Assembly: GCF_046591575.1 (NCBI RefSeq)
Contig: NZ_JBIQWA010000001.1
Location: 310,001-374,000 of the forward strand
DNA from: Marivita sp046591575
GTDB lineage: Bacteria > Pseudomonadota > Alphaproteobacteria > Rhodobacterales > Rhodobacteraceae
Length of the DNA: 64,000 nt
Direction of reading: 5' to 3'
Positions 43,182-52,023 of this stretch are shown in pieces. Below the pieces are notes generated by a model, which saw only the letters and a program-made list of their open reading frames with translations, had not been told where the DNA came from and did not search any database. Position 1 is the stretch's first letter. Every line of letters starts with the position of its first letter. The translations under genes and the position numbers were made by a program.

Positions 43182-43922
43182 ATGAGGCTCAAAGACAAAA
43201 CCGCCATCGTGACCGGTGCCGCATCCGGTTTCGGCGAAGGCATCGCCCGCAAATTCGCTAACGAGGGCGCAACGGTGATGGTGGTCGATCTGAACATATC
43301 GGCGGCCGAGGCGATTGCGACCGAAATCGGCGGCCACGCCGTAATGGCGGATGTCTCGAAGGCAGATCAGGTGGCAAGCATGATCGAAACGGCGATCAAG
43401 ACGCTGGGGCATGTTGATATTCTGGTCAACAACGCCGGCATCACACATTTGCCAACACCGCTTGAAGATGTCAGCGAAGACGAATTTGACCGGGTCTTTG
43501 CCGTGAATTGCAAATCCGTCTACCTGACGGCCCGTGACATTGTTCCGCATTTCAAAACGCGCGGAACAGGGGCGATCCTGAATATTGCGTCAACCGCCGG
43601 TGTCTCGCCGCGCCCGAGGCTCAATTGGTATAATGCCTCAAAGGGCTGGATGATCACTGCAACCCGCGCCATGGCGGTGGAACTTGCCCCGGAAGGCATC
43701 CGCGTCAACGCATTGAACCCGGTGGCAGGTGAAACCCCTCTGCTCAAAAGTTTCATGGGCGAAGACACACCCGAAACCCGCGCCAAGTTTCTGTCGACAA
43801 TTCCGCTTGGACGCTTTTCAACACCCGAGGATCTTGGCAATGCCGCCGCCTTCCTGTGCTCGCAAGAGGCCAGTATGCTGACCGGGGTATGTATGGAAGT
43901 CGATGGAGGCCGTTGCATTTGA
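43182..43922 (+). CDS. Short-chain dehydrogenase/reductase
   Basis: A 246-residue classical SDR. Cofactor motif TGAASGFGEG (11-20), NNAG at 83-86 and catalytic S137, Y150, K154 (LNWYNASKGW) are all seen. D36 after the second strand (VVDLN) favours NAD over NADP. An AGGAGG site is upstream. It probably works with the aldehyde dehydrogenase just before it on the imported compound. The substrate is unknown. Confidence 0.9.
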   Translation: MRLKDKTAIVTGAASGFGEGIARKFANEGATVMVVDLNISAAEAIATEIGGHAVMADVSKADQVASMIETAIKTLGHVDILVNNAGITHLPTPLEDVSEDEFDRVFAVNCKSVYLTARDIVPHFKTRGTGAILNIASTAGVSPRPRLNWYNASKGWMITATRAMAVELAPEGIRVNALNPVAGETPLLKSFMGEDTPETRAKFLSTIPLGRFSTPEDLGNAAAFLCSQEASMLTGVCMEVDGGRCI

Positions 43923-43929
43923 CCCTCTC

Positions 43930-43974
43930 TTCTTTTGAAAAATATGCCGGGGAGTTTGAGGGGCTGGCCCCTCA
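43930..43974. repeat. Intergenic hairpin repeat abutting the P1 peptidase start
   Basis: TGAGGGGC at 43957-43964, loop TG and GCCCCTCA at 43967-43974 form a perfect 8-bp stem. It is preceded by CTTTTGAAAAATATGCCGGG, a recurring roseobacter repeat as far as I remember. The stem ends at the base before the ATG of the next gene. Confidence 0.55.
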
Positions 43975-45009
43975 ATGTTTCGGCCCGACAGCCTGCGCTT
44001 GGTCATGACGCCCGGACCCCGCAACCAGATCACCGATGTTGCCGGGATCAAGGTCGGCAATGCCCAGGACGAGGCCCTGAAATCCGGAACCACGGTGATA
44101 CTGGCCGAAGATGGCCCCATGACCACCAGCTATGCCGTCATGGGTGGAGCGCCCGGCACGCGGGACACCGATCTGCTGGAGCCCGACAAAACCGTTCCCG
44201 GCGTAGACGCGCTTGTCTTGTCCGGCGGGTCTGCGTTTGGCCTGGCCGCGGCCCAAGGGGTGATGGATGTCCTGGCGCAGCAGGGGCGCGGATTTCAGAT
44301 TCACAGCGCGCGGGTGCCCATCGTGCCTGCCGCGATTCTGTTCGATCTGCTCAATAACGGTGACAAAACATGGCAGGCCAACCCCTATCCCGCGCTGGGG
44401 CGGCAGGCGGTTCTGAACGCGGACCGGGAGTTCAAGATCGGCACGGCGGGTGCGGGAACCGGTGCCACCGATGCGCAACATAAAGGCGGGCTGGGATCGG
44501 CCTCTTTGGTGCTGCCAGACGGCACCACCATCGCAGCTTTGGTTGCGGTAAACGCGCTTGGCAGCGCCACGACACCTTCGGGAAAACATTTCTGGGCCGC
44601 ACCTTTTGAAATCGGAAACGAATTTGGCGGTTTGGGACCGGACCCGCAGCACGGGCTGCAACCGCTTTTGCCAAGCCGGAAAGCCGCCGCAATGGCGCAG
44701 CACGGCAATACCACCATCGGCTGTGTGGCAACCGATGCAAAGCTGGACAAGGCCGCGTGCAAGCGATTGGCGACCGCCGCCCATGACGGCTTTGCCCGCG
44801 CCTTGGTTCCGGCGCACAGCCCTTATGACGGGGACCTCATTTTTGCCTGCAGCACCGCGCGGCGCGATCCGCCTTCGGATGAGGTGCTGCCGATTTTGGG
44901 GCATTTCGCGGCCGTCTGCATGGCCCGCGCCATTGCCCGTGCGATTTGGGAAGCCACCCCGCAAGAGAACGATGCGCTTCCGACATTCCGATCAGTGATA
45001 GGCAGGTAG
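43975..45009 (+). CDS. P1-family peptidase (DmpA/NylC-like)
   Basis: A 344-residue protein of the DmpA/P1 family of self-cleaving N-terminal nucleophile-like aminopeptidases. Family blocks are ITDVAGIKVGN, VPGVDALVLSGGSAFGLAAAQGV, GTGATDAQHKGGLGSAS and AALVAVNALGS near the expected autocleavage site. The cytosolic enzyme may process peptides or amides brought in by the transporter upstream. The ATG at 43975 lies straight after a stable hairpin with no visible ribosome site; ATG 44005 is an alternative start. Confidence 0.85.
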   Translation: MFRPDSLRLVMTPGPRNQITDVAGIKVGNAQDEALKSGTTVILAEDGPMTTSYAVMGGAPGTRDTDLLEPDKTVPGVDALVLSGGSAFGLAAAQGVMDVLAQQGRGFQIHSARVPIVPAAILFDLLNNGDKTWQANPYPALGRQAVLNADREFKIGTAGAGTGATDAQHKGGLGSASLVLPDGTTIAALVAVNALGSATTPSGKHFWAAPFEIGNEFGGLGPDPQHGLQPLLPSRKAAAMAQHGNTTIGCVATDAKLDKAACKRLATAAHDGFARALVPAHSPYDGDLIFACSTARRDPPSDEVLPILGHFAAVCMARAIARAIWEATPQENDALPTFRSVIGR

Positions 45010-45042
45010 ACCGGGCAACGGGGGCACCGAACCATCCGGCCC

Positions 45043-45834
45043 TTACCGCAAGAGCGGCGGCTTGGCCGGGTCACTTCCCGGTGCAGCCCGTTCGACAGGT
45101 GTGACCTGCGCAGGTTCGGGCAAATCAAAGCGCAACCCGACGCGCGCCAGCTGTGCGGTGACAGGATCGCTGTCGCGCAGAAAGACCACGTCCAATGCGG
45201 CGGCTTCCAGCCCGGAAAACACCAGCGCCTCCTGAATGGCCTGCGCAAGCGCCGGTTCGGCACCGGGCAGGGTTCCGGTAAAGCCGATCAAATGCCCGCG
45301 CACACCGGTGTCGTACAGAACCTCGGCCAGATATCCCCTCCGAGCCAAGCCGGTTGTGACGCGCAATTTGACGTCAATCGCCTCAAGCAGCCCATCCGGC
45401 AGCCCCTTCGGCGCATTGAATTGTTCTGGCCGCGCTTCGGCCTCGGCCGGGCTTTGCGATACGGTGTTGGCCAGCCAATCCACCGCCTCGTCGGGCAACA
45501 GGATCGACGATGGCGCGACGTCTGCGTTGAGGGCGATGCCAATCCCCTGCCCCGCAAGCATTCCCACGACAGAGCGCCCCGACAGCGCCGCATAGGGCAC
45601 CGCCCGTCCGGCAAACGCGCTGAGCCGGTCCTCGGTGTCGAACACCAGAACATATCGCGCATCGCCCACATCAAACAATTCAGGCTCTGCCTGATCGCCC
45701 TCTGCCTCGCGGGCCAATAACAGGAACAGTTCGGCCTCGACCAGACGGTCGAAAAAGCGCAAGCGCCCGGCACTGTTTTCCGGATCGGCCTCCATTGCGG
45801 CATGGGCCTGATCAATCGGCGTGGGTGCGGTCAT
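45043..45834 (-). CDS. SseB-like protein
   Basis: A 263-residue protein with an SseB-type N-terminal domain (RFFDRLVEAELFLLL...YVLVFDTEDRLSAF.G...PYAALSGR). The C-terminal half has a second alpha/beta domain (LAEVLYDTGVRGHLIGFTG). It has no signal peptide. SseB-like domains occur in housekeeping proteins of unknown role as well as in secretion clusters; no secretion genes adjoin it here. It starts within the stop region of the following UDG-like gene. Confidence 0.75.
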   Translation of the reverse strand: MTAPTPIDQAHAAMEADPENSAGRLRFFDRLVEAELFLLLAREAEGDQAEPELFDVGDARYVLVFDTEDRLSAFAGRAVPYAALSGRSVVGMLAGQGIGIALNADVAPSSILLPDEAVDWLANTVSQSPAEAEARPEQFNAPKGLPDGLLEAIDVKLRVTTGLARRGYLAEVLYDTGVRGHLIGFTGTLPGAEPALAQAIQEALVFSGLEAAALDVVFLRDSDPVTAQLARVGLRFDLPEPAQVTPVERAAPGSDPAKPPLLR

Positions 45835-46412
45835 GCAAGGACCTCCTGAACGCGGTTTCGAAGAACCGGCAACAGCTCCTCCTCAAACCAGGGGTGTTTC
45901 TTGAGCCAAGCGGTATTGCGCCAGCTGGGATGCGGCAAGGGAATAAGGTCTGGCCCATAGGTCCGCCACTGGCGCACCACGTCGGTCACGCTGGTTTTGG
46001 TGCCCAGATGATACTTTTGCGCATAACCCCCGATCACCAGTTTCAACGGGGCCGGCCCGACATGGGTCAACACCTCGTCATGCCAGGTCTGCCGACAGAT
46101 CGCCGGTGGGGGCAGGTCAGATCCCGCTGCGTTGTATCCGGGGAAACAAAACCCCATTGGCACAATGGCCACCTTGGTCTGATCATAGAAGGCGGAGCGA
46201 TCTAGCCCGAGCCACGCGCGCAGCCGGTCGCCGGACGGATCATCAAAGGGGATGCGGCTTTGATGCGCGCGCATGCCCGGAGCCTGGCTGCAAATCAGCA
46301 GACGCGCCCGGGGGCGGAACCAGACCACCGGTTTTGGTCGATGTCGCGTTGCGGTCGCGGCAAAGCGGTCGGCGCAGAGGGTACATTCCGAAAGGCGGCT
46401 ATGCAGTGTCAT
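45831..46412 (-). CDS. Uracil-DNA glycosylase superfamily protein
   Basis: A 193-residue protein with the UDG-superfamily layout: a CTLC pair (C9, C12), SQAPGMRAHQSRIPFDDPSGDRLRAWL in place of the water-activating loop, and LPHPSWRN as the uracil-recognition histidine loop. Canonical family 4 enzymes read G(E)APG in the first motif. Here an A replaces the E, and only two Cys are clear, so glycosylase activity or iron-sulfur binding is uncertain. ATG 46412 is chosen over the longer frame from 46460. Confidence 0.8.
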   Translation of the reverse strand: MTLHSRLSECTLCADRFAATATRHRPKPVVWFRPRARLLICSQAPGMRAHQSRIPFDDPSGDRLRAWLGLDRSAFYDQTKVAIVPMGFCFPGYNAAGSDLPPPAICRQTWHDEVLTHVGPAPLKLVIGGYAQKYHLGTKTSVTDVVRQWRTYGPDLIPLPHPSWRNTAWLKKHPWFEEELLPVLRNRVQEVLA

Positions 46413-46437
46413 AGTGGGCGATGTAGGCGCAAAGGCT

Positions 46438-46944
46438 TCAGTGCAAAGTGGCTGGTACAATCAGCCGCGTTTCATAGCGGATCAGGCGGACGATCTGGGC
46501 GAGGTGATCCGCCCGAAAGGCGACGCAGCCTGCGGTTGGAAAGCCGGGGCGACGCCAGCGGTGCAGAAAAATCGCCGAACCACGGCCTTTCCGGGCCTGT
46601 GGCCAGTTCCAATCGGTCAGCATGACCAGATCATACAGCGGATCGGCACGGCGCAGCGTTTCGTGACTGTGGTCATAGGGCGCGCGCACCATCAGGTTGT
46701 AATCCTCGTGTGTCGGATCATCCGACCACAGATCACCGGGACGGACCGGCACCGCCCAATCGGTGGGCCGCGCCATACGGTCCGGGCGGTACAGCAGCCC
46801 CACAATCCGGTGTATGCCCGCCGGCGTCGCGCCGTCGCCCTCGCGTTTATCCCGGCGCACGCCGCCTTTGCCGATGGTACAGGGCCAGTATCGCCCCATG
46901 AAACGCACTCCGCGCCGTGTCAGGACCATATCGGCCGGCGTCAC
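46438..46944 (-). CDS. L,D-transpeptidase (YkuD) family protein
   Basis: A 168-residue YkuD-domain protein. The catalytic signature is IFLHRWRRPGFPTAGCVAF, with His and the nucleophile Cys in the right order. L,D-transpeptidases crosslink peptidoglycan or attach lipoproteins, normally in the periplasm, yet no signal peptide is visible. This short YkuD type (DUF-like, conserved in Rhodobacteraceae) may be exported otherwise or act inside. It overlaps the ribA gene by four bases. Confidence 0.85.
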   Translation of the reverse strand: MTPADMVLTRRGVRFMGRYWPCTIGKGGVRRDKREGDGATPAGIHRIVGLLYRPDRMARPTDWAVPVRPGDLWSDDPTHEDYNLMVRAPYDHSHETLRRADPLYDLVMLTDWNWPQARKGRGSAIFLHRWRRPGFPTAGCVAFRADHLAQIVRLIRYETRLIVPATLH

Positions 46945-48029
46945 AGCAGATGCCCCGATTTGCGTGCCTTGGTCGCCAGATAGGCGGTGTTATGCGGGTT
47001 TTCACCCACTTTCAGCGGCACTCGCGCAGCCACGTCAATGCCACAGCGCTGCATCATCTCGATCTTGGCCGGATTGTTCGTCATCAACCGCACCGATGAA
47101 AAGCCAAGCTCTCGGAGCAGTTCCGAGCCGATGCGAAAATCCCGTTCGTCATCTTCAAAACCCAGCCTGTGATTGGCCTCGACCGTGTCAAAACCCTGAT
47201 CCTGCAAGGCATAGGCGCGCATCTTGTTAGCCAGCCCGATCCCGCGCCCTTCTTGGTTCAGGTACAACAGCACACCTTCGCCCTCGGCCCCCATCGCGTT
47301 CAGGGCCCCGTTCAATTGCGGGCCGCAGTCGCATTTCAAGCTGCCCAGCAAATCACCGGTGAAACACGCCGAATGCAGCCGCGCCAAAACCGGTTTGCCG
47401 CGGTCAGGCCGTCCAATTTCAATCGCGTAATGTTCTTCCGAGCCGTCTTCGGGCCGAAACACATGCAGCCTTGCGGATTGGGCGGCGCGCAGCGGCACAC
47501 GGGCGGACACCACTTCCTCAAACACAAGCGATGCCCCAAGGCGCGGCTCTGCCGCCTCTGGGTCCAGACAGGTCAGGTTGTGGTCTTTTGCAAAAATCTC
47601 CGCGCGGGGCAGAGGCAGGGCAATCACGGCTGGCAAAAGCCGGGCCGATTTCGCCAAAGTCACACCCAAACGGTGCAAGGATGCGGTTCCGTCGCGTCGC
47701 GTGGTCAAAGGCCCCTTCATTGGATGGGACAAATCATCCGCAGGATCAGCCACAGCCTGAACCCAACGCACAGTGGCATCCGATGGCAACGCGACGCGCG
47801 CCACGTCTCCGTCATAGGCGCGGGCCTTAAGGGTCTCGGCGCGGCGGCCTGTCAAAACCAGATCGGCGTCACCGGGCATGGCCATCACATCGGCCAAACG
47901 CTCTGCGCTTAGTGTTTCGACCGCCAGAACAAGGATGCCGGTTCCCTGCCCCAGCACAATCGGAACGCCCATGCGCAAATCCGCGCGCGCGCGCGACAGA
48001 AGGTCGGTGATGTCTGGCGTGAGTGTCAT
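46941..48029 (-). CDS. ribA: GTP cyclohydrolase II
   Basis: RibA opens GTP to start riboflavin synthesis. The 362-residue product has the zinc cysteines C222, C233 and C235 in RLHSACFTGDLLGSLKCDCG and the NQEGRGIGLANKMRAYALQD and NNPAKIEM blocks. The N-terminal 180 or so residues are not a functional RibB domain (no EDRENEGD-type motif) and look like a lineage-specific extension. ATG 48029 is used. Confidence 0.92.
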   Translation of the reverse strand: MTLTPDITDLLSRARADLRMGVPIVLGQGTGILVLAVETLSAERLADVMAMPGDADLVLTGRRAETLKARAYDGDVARVALPSDATVRWVQAVADPADDLSHPMKGPLTTRRDGTASLHRLGVTLAKSARLLPAVIALPLPRAEIFAKDHNLTCLDPEAAEPRLGASLVFEEVVSARVPLRAAQSARLHVFRPEDGSEEHYAIEIGRPDRGKPVLARLHSACFTGDLLGSLKCDCGPQLNGALNAMGAEGEGVLLYLNQEGRGIGLANKMRAYALQDQGFDTVEANHRLGFEDDERDFRIGSELLRELGFSSVRLMTNNPAKIEMMQRCGIDVAARVPLKVGENPHNTAYLATKARKSGHLL

Positions 48030-48187
48030 GAAACCTTGAAATCCTGCTGGGGTGTTTTGCAATAAACGACCCCGATTTATGAAACAATTGCCCGCTGCAT
48101 ACACGAGACCGTGAGACACTTGCAGCAAATCTTGCCGCCGCGCAACGCCCCAACCATGTCAACGCAAAGCAACGGAGACATGCGACA

Positions 48188-48874
48188 ATGGCACAGCTCA
48201 AGAACATTCTTCTTGTCGATGATGACGATGACCTGCGCGAAGCCTTGGCAGAGCAACTGGTCATGACCGAAGACTTCGAAGTGTTTGAGGCGGATTGCGG
48301 TACCGCTGCAATGACGCGGGCAAAAGAACAGCTGTTCGATCTGATCATTCTGGATGTTGGTCTGCCCGATACAGATGGGCGGGAATTGTGCCGGCTGATG
48401 CGCAAGCAGGGCGTCAAAGCACCGGTACTTATGCTGACGGGGCATGATTCCGATGCCGACACGATCCTGGGGCTGGATGCCGGGGCCAATGATTATGTCA
48501 CCAAACCTTTCAAATTTCCCGTTCTGCTTGCTCGCATTCGCGCGCAGCTGCGTCAGCACGAACAATCCGAAGATGCGGTTTTTTCGCTTGGGCCGTATAC
48601 GTTCAAACCGTCAATGAAGCTTCTTGTGACCGAAGATGACAGGAAAGTGCGGCTGACCGAGAAAGAAACAAACATCCTGAAGTTTTTGTACCGTTCCACC
48701 GATGGCGTTGTGGCGCGCGACACCTTGTTGCACGAGGTCTGGGGCTATAATGCGGGTGTGACGACGCACACGCTGGAAACCCATATTTATCGTCTGAGGC
48801 AAAAAATTGAACCAGATCCGTCCAACGCGCGTTTGCTGGTTACCGAATCAGGCGGCTATCGGTTGGTTTCGTAA
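48188..48874 (+). CDS. OmpR/PhoB-type response regulator
   Basis: A 228-residue two-component regulator. The receiver domain has the acidic pair DDDDD near residue 11, the phosphoacceptor Asp in LIILDVGLPDTDG, a Thr in MLTGHDS and Lys in VTKPF. The C-terminal winged helix is of OmpR type (RLTEKETNILKFLYRSTDGVVARDTLLHEVWGYNAGVTTHTLETHIYRLRQKI). No histidine kinase is adjacent, so it is an orphan here. GGAGA stands 9 bases before ATG 48188. Confidence 0.92.
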   Translation: MAQLKNILLVDDDDDLREALAEQLVMTEDFEVFEADCGTAAMTRAKEQLFDLIILDVGLPDTDGRELCRLMRKQGVKAPVLMLTGHDSDADTILGLDAGANDYVTKPFKFPVLLARIRAQLRQHEQSEDAVFSLGPYTFKPSMKLLVTEDDRKVRLTEKETNILKFLYRSTDGVVARDTLLHEVWGYNAGVTTHTLETHIYRLRQKIEPDPSNARLLVTESGGYRLVS

Positions 48875-48910
48875 AACCATTTACGATTATTGATGCAGAT
48901 CAAAGCAACA

Positions 48911-48938
48911 TTGCACTGTCATCTTTACACCCTACATA
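48911..48938 (+). promoter_or_regulatory. Candidate sigma-70 promoter of a small RNA
   Basis: TTGCAC at 48911-48916 and TACATA at 48933-48938 are spaced 16 bases. They lie after the response-regulator stop and point at the short hairpin-rich segment that ends in a strong terminator. Confidence 0.45.
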
Positions 48939-48944
48939 AGAGTT

Positions 48945-49021
48945 CCCGTTGCATATGCGGGTCATCATATGCACCTCCCTGTTGGACTTGGCCCCGGACA
49001 TTGATCCGGGGTCTTTTTTTT
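48945..49021 (+). ncRNA. Candidate trans-acting small RNA with CCUCC segment
   Basis: A roughly 77-base unit between a plausible promoter and a strong terminator, with no coding frame. It folds as an 8-bp hairpin (TGCATATG at 48950-48957 with CATATGCA at 48966-48973), then an open stretch CCTCCCTGTTGGACTT, then the terminator stem. The unpaired CCTCC could pair with ribosome-binding sites, as in CCUCC-containing small RNAs of Rhodobacter. The exact start is estimated. Confidence 0.45.
48992..49021 (+). terminator. Strong rho-independent terminator
   Basis: CCCCGGA at 48992-48998 pairs perfectly with TCCGGGG at 49005-49011 around CATTGA, followed by TC and eight or more T. It ends plus-strand transcripts of the response regulator and/or the candidate small RNA, ahead of the convergent CIA30 gene. 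Confidence 0.88.
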
Positions 49022-49050
49022 GCAGCCGGGCTGATGGGTATGTCTGTCGG

Positions 49051-49590
49051 TTAATACAATGCGATCCGGTCAACCGACACATCCGCGTCGTAATCTGCAC
49101 CATAGGCGACAATCGCGATGCTATTCACGCGCGATGCCGTGAACGATTGTGGCATGCTGTCATGGGATGGGCTGAACTCTGCAAAGGGCAAGTGCACGGT
49201 TTGCCATTGATCTAAAGCGGTGAAAGACGCGCGATACGAATGCCAGACCCGCGACAGACCCGGCGTTTTCAGAAAGACATAATATGTCTCGCCATTGCCT
49301 TTGACACGCAGTGATAGGCCTTGCGCGGTGTCAGGCCAGGGTTGGGAAAACCTTTGACGGACCTGAATAAAGCCACCGTTGTTATCGGTGCTGACACGGC
49401 CCTGCAACCGAAGGACCGCATCGGCGCCAGCGCCTCGGATATCCGCCCCACCGGACGACACACCGCCCATTACGCCATCGGCGACATAGTCCCAACGCGC
49501 GCCCACATCGCCGGAAAAATCGTCGAACACCACGTCGGCCATTGCTTGTCCTGCCACCATCATCATCACTGCTATGCTAAGTATTTTCAT
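49051..49590 (-). CDS. Exported CIA30-family protein
   Basis: A 179-residue protein with a signal peptide (ILSIAVMMMVAGQAMA). The mature part reads as a CIA30 beta-sandwich (FDDFSGD...ARWDYVADGVMGGVSSG, SLRVKGNGETYYVFLKTPG, WQTVHLPFAEF). CIA30 is named for a mitochondrial complex I assembly factor; bacterial members are poorly known and this one should be periplasmic. It stands alone between the terminator and pnp. Confidence 0.82.
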   Translation of the reverse strand: MKILSIAVMMMVAGQAMADVVFDDFSGDVGARWDYVADGVMGGVSSGGADIRGAGADAVLRLQGRVSTDNNGGFIQVRQRFSQPWPDTAQGLSLRVKGNGETYYVFLKTPGLSRVWHSYRASFTALDQWQTVHLPFAEFSPSHDSMPQSFTASRVNSIAIVAYGADYDADVSVDRIALY

Positions 49591-49670
49591 ACCCGGTGAT
49601 TTAGCCCAAATCCAAAACGAAAAAAGGTGCCCCCAAAAGGGACACCTTTTCCAGTTCGACCCAAAGCCTT

Positions 49671-51812
49671 TTACTCTGCGTCTTCTTTCTTGGCCTCTGG
49701 TGCCGTTTCTTCGCCGGTCTCTTGATCGACCATCTTCATCGCAAGGCGCACCTTGCCACGGTCGTCAAAGCCCAGAAGTTTGACATACACTTCCTGACCT
49801 TCCTTGAGCACATCCGACGGATGGTTCAGGCGGCGGTTTTCAATTTGGCTGACATGCACCAGACCATCGCGCTTGCCAAAGAAGTTCACAAAGGCGCCGA
49901 AATCGACGATCTTCACAACCTTGCCTTTATAGACCTGGCCCTCTTCCGGCTCTGCCACGATCGAATGGATCATGTCATAGGCCGTTTTGATGGCCTCGCC
50001 ATTGGGCGACGCGATCTTGATGATGCCTTCGTCGTTGATGTCGACCTTGGCACCGGACACTTCCACGATCTCGCGGATGACCTTGCCGCCCGAACCAATC
50101 ACTTCGCGGATCTTATCGGTCGGGATTTGCATCGTCTCGATACGCGGTGCGTGAACAGAGAATTCCGCAGCGCCGGTCAGCGCTTTGTTCATCTCACCCA
50201 GAATATGCATCCGGCCTTCTTTGGCCTGTGCGAGAGCCTTTTTCATGATCTCGGGCGTGATGCCCGCGACCTTGATGTCCATCTGAAGCGACGTGATGCC
50301 GTTTTCGGTGCCTGCGACTTTGAAGTCCATGTCACCCAGGTGGTCTTCATCACCCAGAATATCGGTCAGAACCGCGTAAGAGCCGTCCTCTTCAAGAATC
50401 AGACCCATCGCAACACCGGCCACAGCCGATTTCAGCGGAACGCCCGCGTCCATCATGGACAAGGAGCCACCACAGACCGACGCCATCGAAGACGAGCCGT
50501 TGGATTCCGTGATCTCGGATACGACGCGGATGGTGTACGGGAAGTCCGTTGCGGCCGGCAGAACCGCCTGAAGCGCGCGCCACGCGAGTTTACCGTGACC
50601 AATTTCACGACGTCCGGGAGGACCCACGCGACCTGCTTCGCCAACCGTATAGGGCGGGAAGTTATAGTGCAGCAGGAAGTTCGACCGGTAGTTTCCATGC
50701 AGCGCGTCGATGATCTGTTCATCATCGCCAGTGCCAAGCGTGGTCACAACCAGACCCTGCGTTTCACCACGGGTGAACAGCGCAGACCCGTGCGTCCGGG
50801 GCAGCAGACCGGTTTCACAGACGATATCGCGCACTTCGTCCAGCGCACGGCCGTCGATCCGCTTACCGGTTTTGACAACATCACCGCGCAGGATGCTGGC
50901 TTCGAGTTTCTTGAGAGCCGAACCAAGGTTCGGATCTTCAAGTTGCTCTTCGGTCATCGCTTCCATGATCGCCGCTTTCGCGTCGGCCACGGCTGTGGTG
51001 CGTTCTTGTTTGTCGCTGATCGCATAGGCGGCGCGGATCTTGTCCTCGCCAGCCGCTTTGACCGCTTCATATAGCTCGGTATAGTCTGGCGGCTGGAAAT
51101 CAAACGGCTCTTTGGCGGACTCTTCGGCCAAATCAATGATCAGATCGATCACCGGCTGGATTTGCTCGTGCGCAAAGGTCACCGCGCCCAGCATTTCTTC
51201 TTCGGTCAGCTCATACGCCTCGGACTCGACCATCATCACGGCGTCTTTGGTGCCGGCGACAACCAGATCAAGACGTTGCTCTGGGTTGTTGCGCAGCTGA
51301 TCCATATCCTCGACCTCGGGGTTCAGGATATAATCGCCATCGGCATAGCCTACGCGGCAAGCTGCAATTGGACCCATGAACGGCGCGCCAGAAATCGTCA
51401 ACGCGGCAGAGGTTGCGATCATGGCAACCATGTCGGGATCATTGACCAGATCGTGGCTTAGCACGGTACACATCACGAGAACTTCGTGTTTGAAGCCGGG
51501 AACAAACAGCGGGCGGATCGGACGGTCGATCAGGCGCGCGGTCAGCGTCTCTTTCTCCGTGGGGCGCGCCTCGCGCTTGAAAAAGCCACCGGGGACTTTA
51601 CCGGCGGCGTAGTATTTTTCCTGATAGTGGACGGTCAGCGGAAAGAAATCTTGACCGGGTTTCGGCTTTTTGGCGAACGTCACGTTGGCCATAACCGAGG
51701 TTTCGCCAAGGGTCGCGATTACGCTGCCATCGGCCTGACGGGCAACCTTGCCCGTTTCCAGTGTGAGCGTTTCCTCGCCCCACTGCATGGTTTTCGTCAC
51801 TGTATTGAACAT
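49671..51812 (-). CDS. pnp: Polyribonucleotide nucleotidyltransferase (PNPase)
   Basis: PNPase degrades RNA phosphorolytically from the 3' end. The 713-residue product has two RNase PH-like halves (GDFFPLTVHYQEKYYAAGK... absent exact, seen as FFPLTVHYQEKYYAAGKVPGG; second half SNGSSSMASVCGGSLSMMDAG), a KH domain (IREVIGSGGKVIREI) and an S1 domain (GQVYKGKVVKIVDFGAFV). ATG 51812 has AGGA 7 bases upstream; ATG 51815 is equally possible and the frame to 51902 is read-through. It is separated from rpsO by a convergent small gene and two terminators. Confidence 0.96.
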   Translation of the reverse strand: MFNTVTKTMQWGEETLTLETGKVARQADGSVIATLGETSVMANVTFAKKPKPGQDFFPLTVHYQEKYYAAGKVPGGFFKREARPTEKETLTARLIDRPIRPLFVPGFKHEVLVMCTVLSHDLVNDPDMVAMIATSAALTISGAPFMGPIAACRVGYADGDYILNPEVEDMDQLRNNPEQRLDLVVAGTKDAVMMVESEAYELTEEEMLGAVTFAHEQIQPVIDLIIDLAEESAKEPFDFQPPDYTELYEAVKAAGEDKIRAAYAISDKQERTTAVADAKAAIMEAMTEEQLEDPNLGSALKKLEASILRGDVVKTGKRIDGRALDEVRDIVCETGLLPRTHGSALFTRGETQGLVVTTLGTGDDEQIIDALHGNYRSNFLLHYNFPPYTVGEAGRVGPPGRREIGHGKLAWRALQAVLPAATDFPYTIRVVSEITESNGSSSMASVCGGSLSMMDAGVPLKSAVAGVAMGLILEEDGSYAVLTDILGDEDHLGDMDFKVAGTENGITSLQMDIKVAGITPEIMKKALAQAKEGRMHILGEMNKALTGAAEFSVHAPRIETMQIPTDKIREVIGSGGKVIREIVEVSGAKVDINDEGIIKIASPNGEAIKTAYDMIHSIVAEPEEGQVYKGKVVKIVDFGAFVNFFGKRDGLVHVSQIENRRLNHPSDVLKEGQEVYVKLLGFDDRGKVRLAMKMVDQETGEETAPEAKKEDAE

Positions 51813-52023
51813 CATCGTTTCCTGTAGGGGAGCACTCCCGGCCCTCCGGGTCTCCCGTTTGAATGGCGGCCCCATTGCCGCCGACCCCTCTATCAATCTC
51901 ATGCGCCGGGGTCAGGGCGTCACGTCTCAGATGCCTCCGCGCATATCTGATCCGCACTCATTTGAAAAGGGAAGATCGCGCGTGTTTACTGCGTCTTAAC
52001 CGCCCTTGGGCGAGTGTTGTTCC

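Noticed and set aside
49722..51074. A 450-codon plus-strand open frame opposite pnp
   Set aside because: It mirrors the strongly conserved PNPase gene; the translation is His/Arg/Asp rich and has no recognisable domain. It is a GC-driven shadow.
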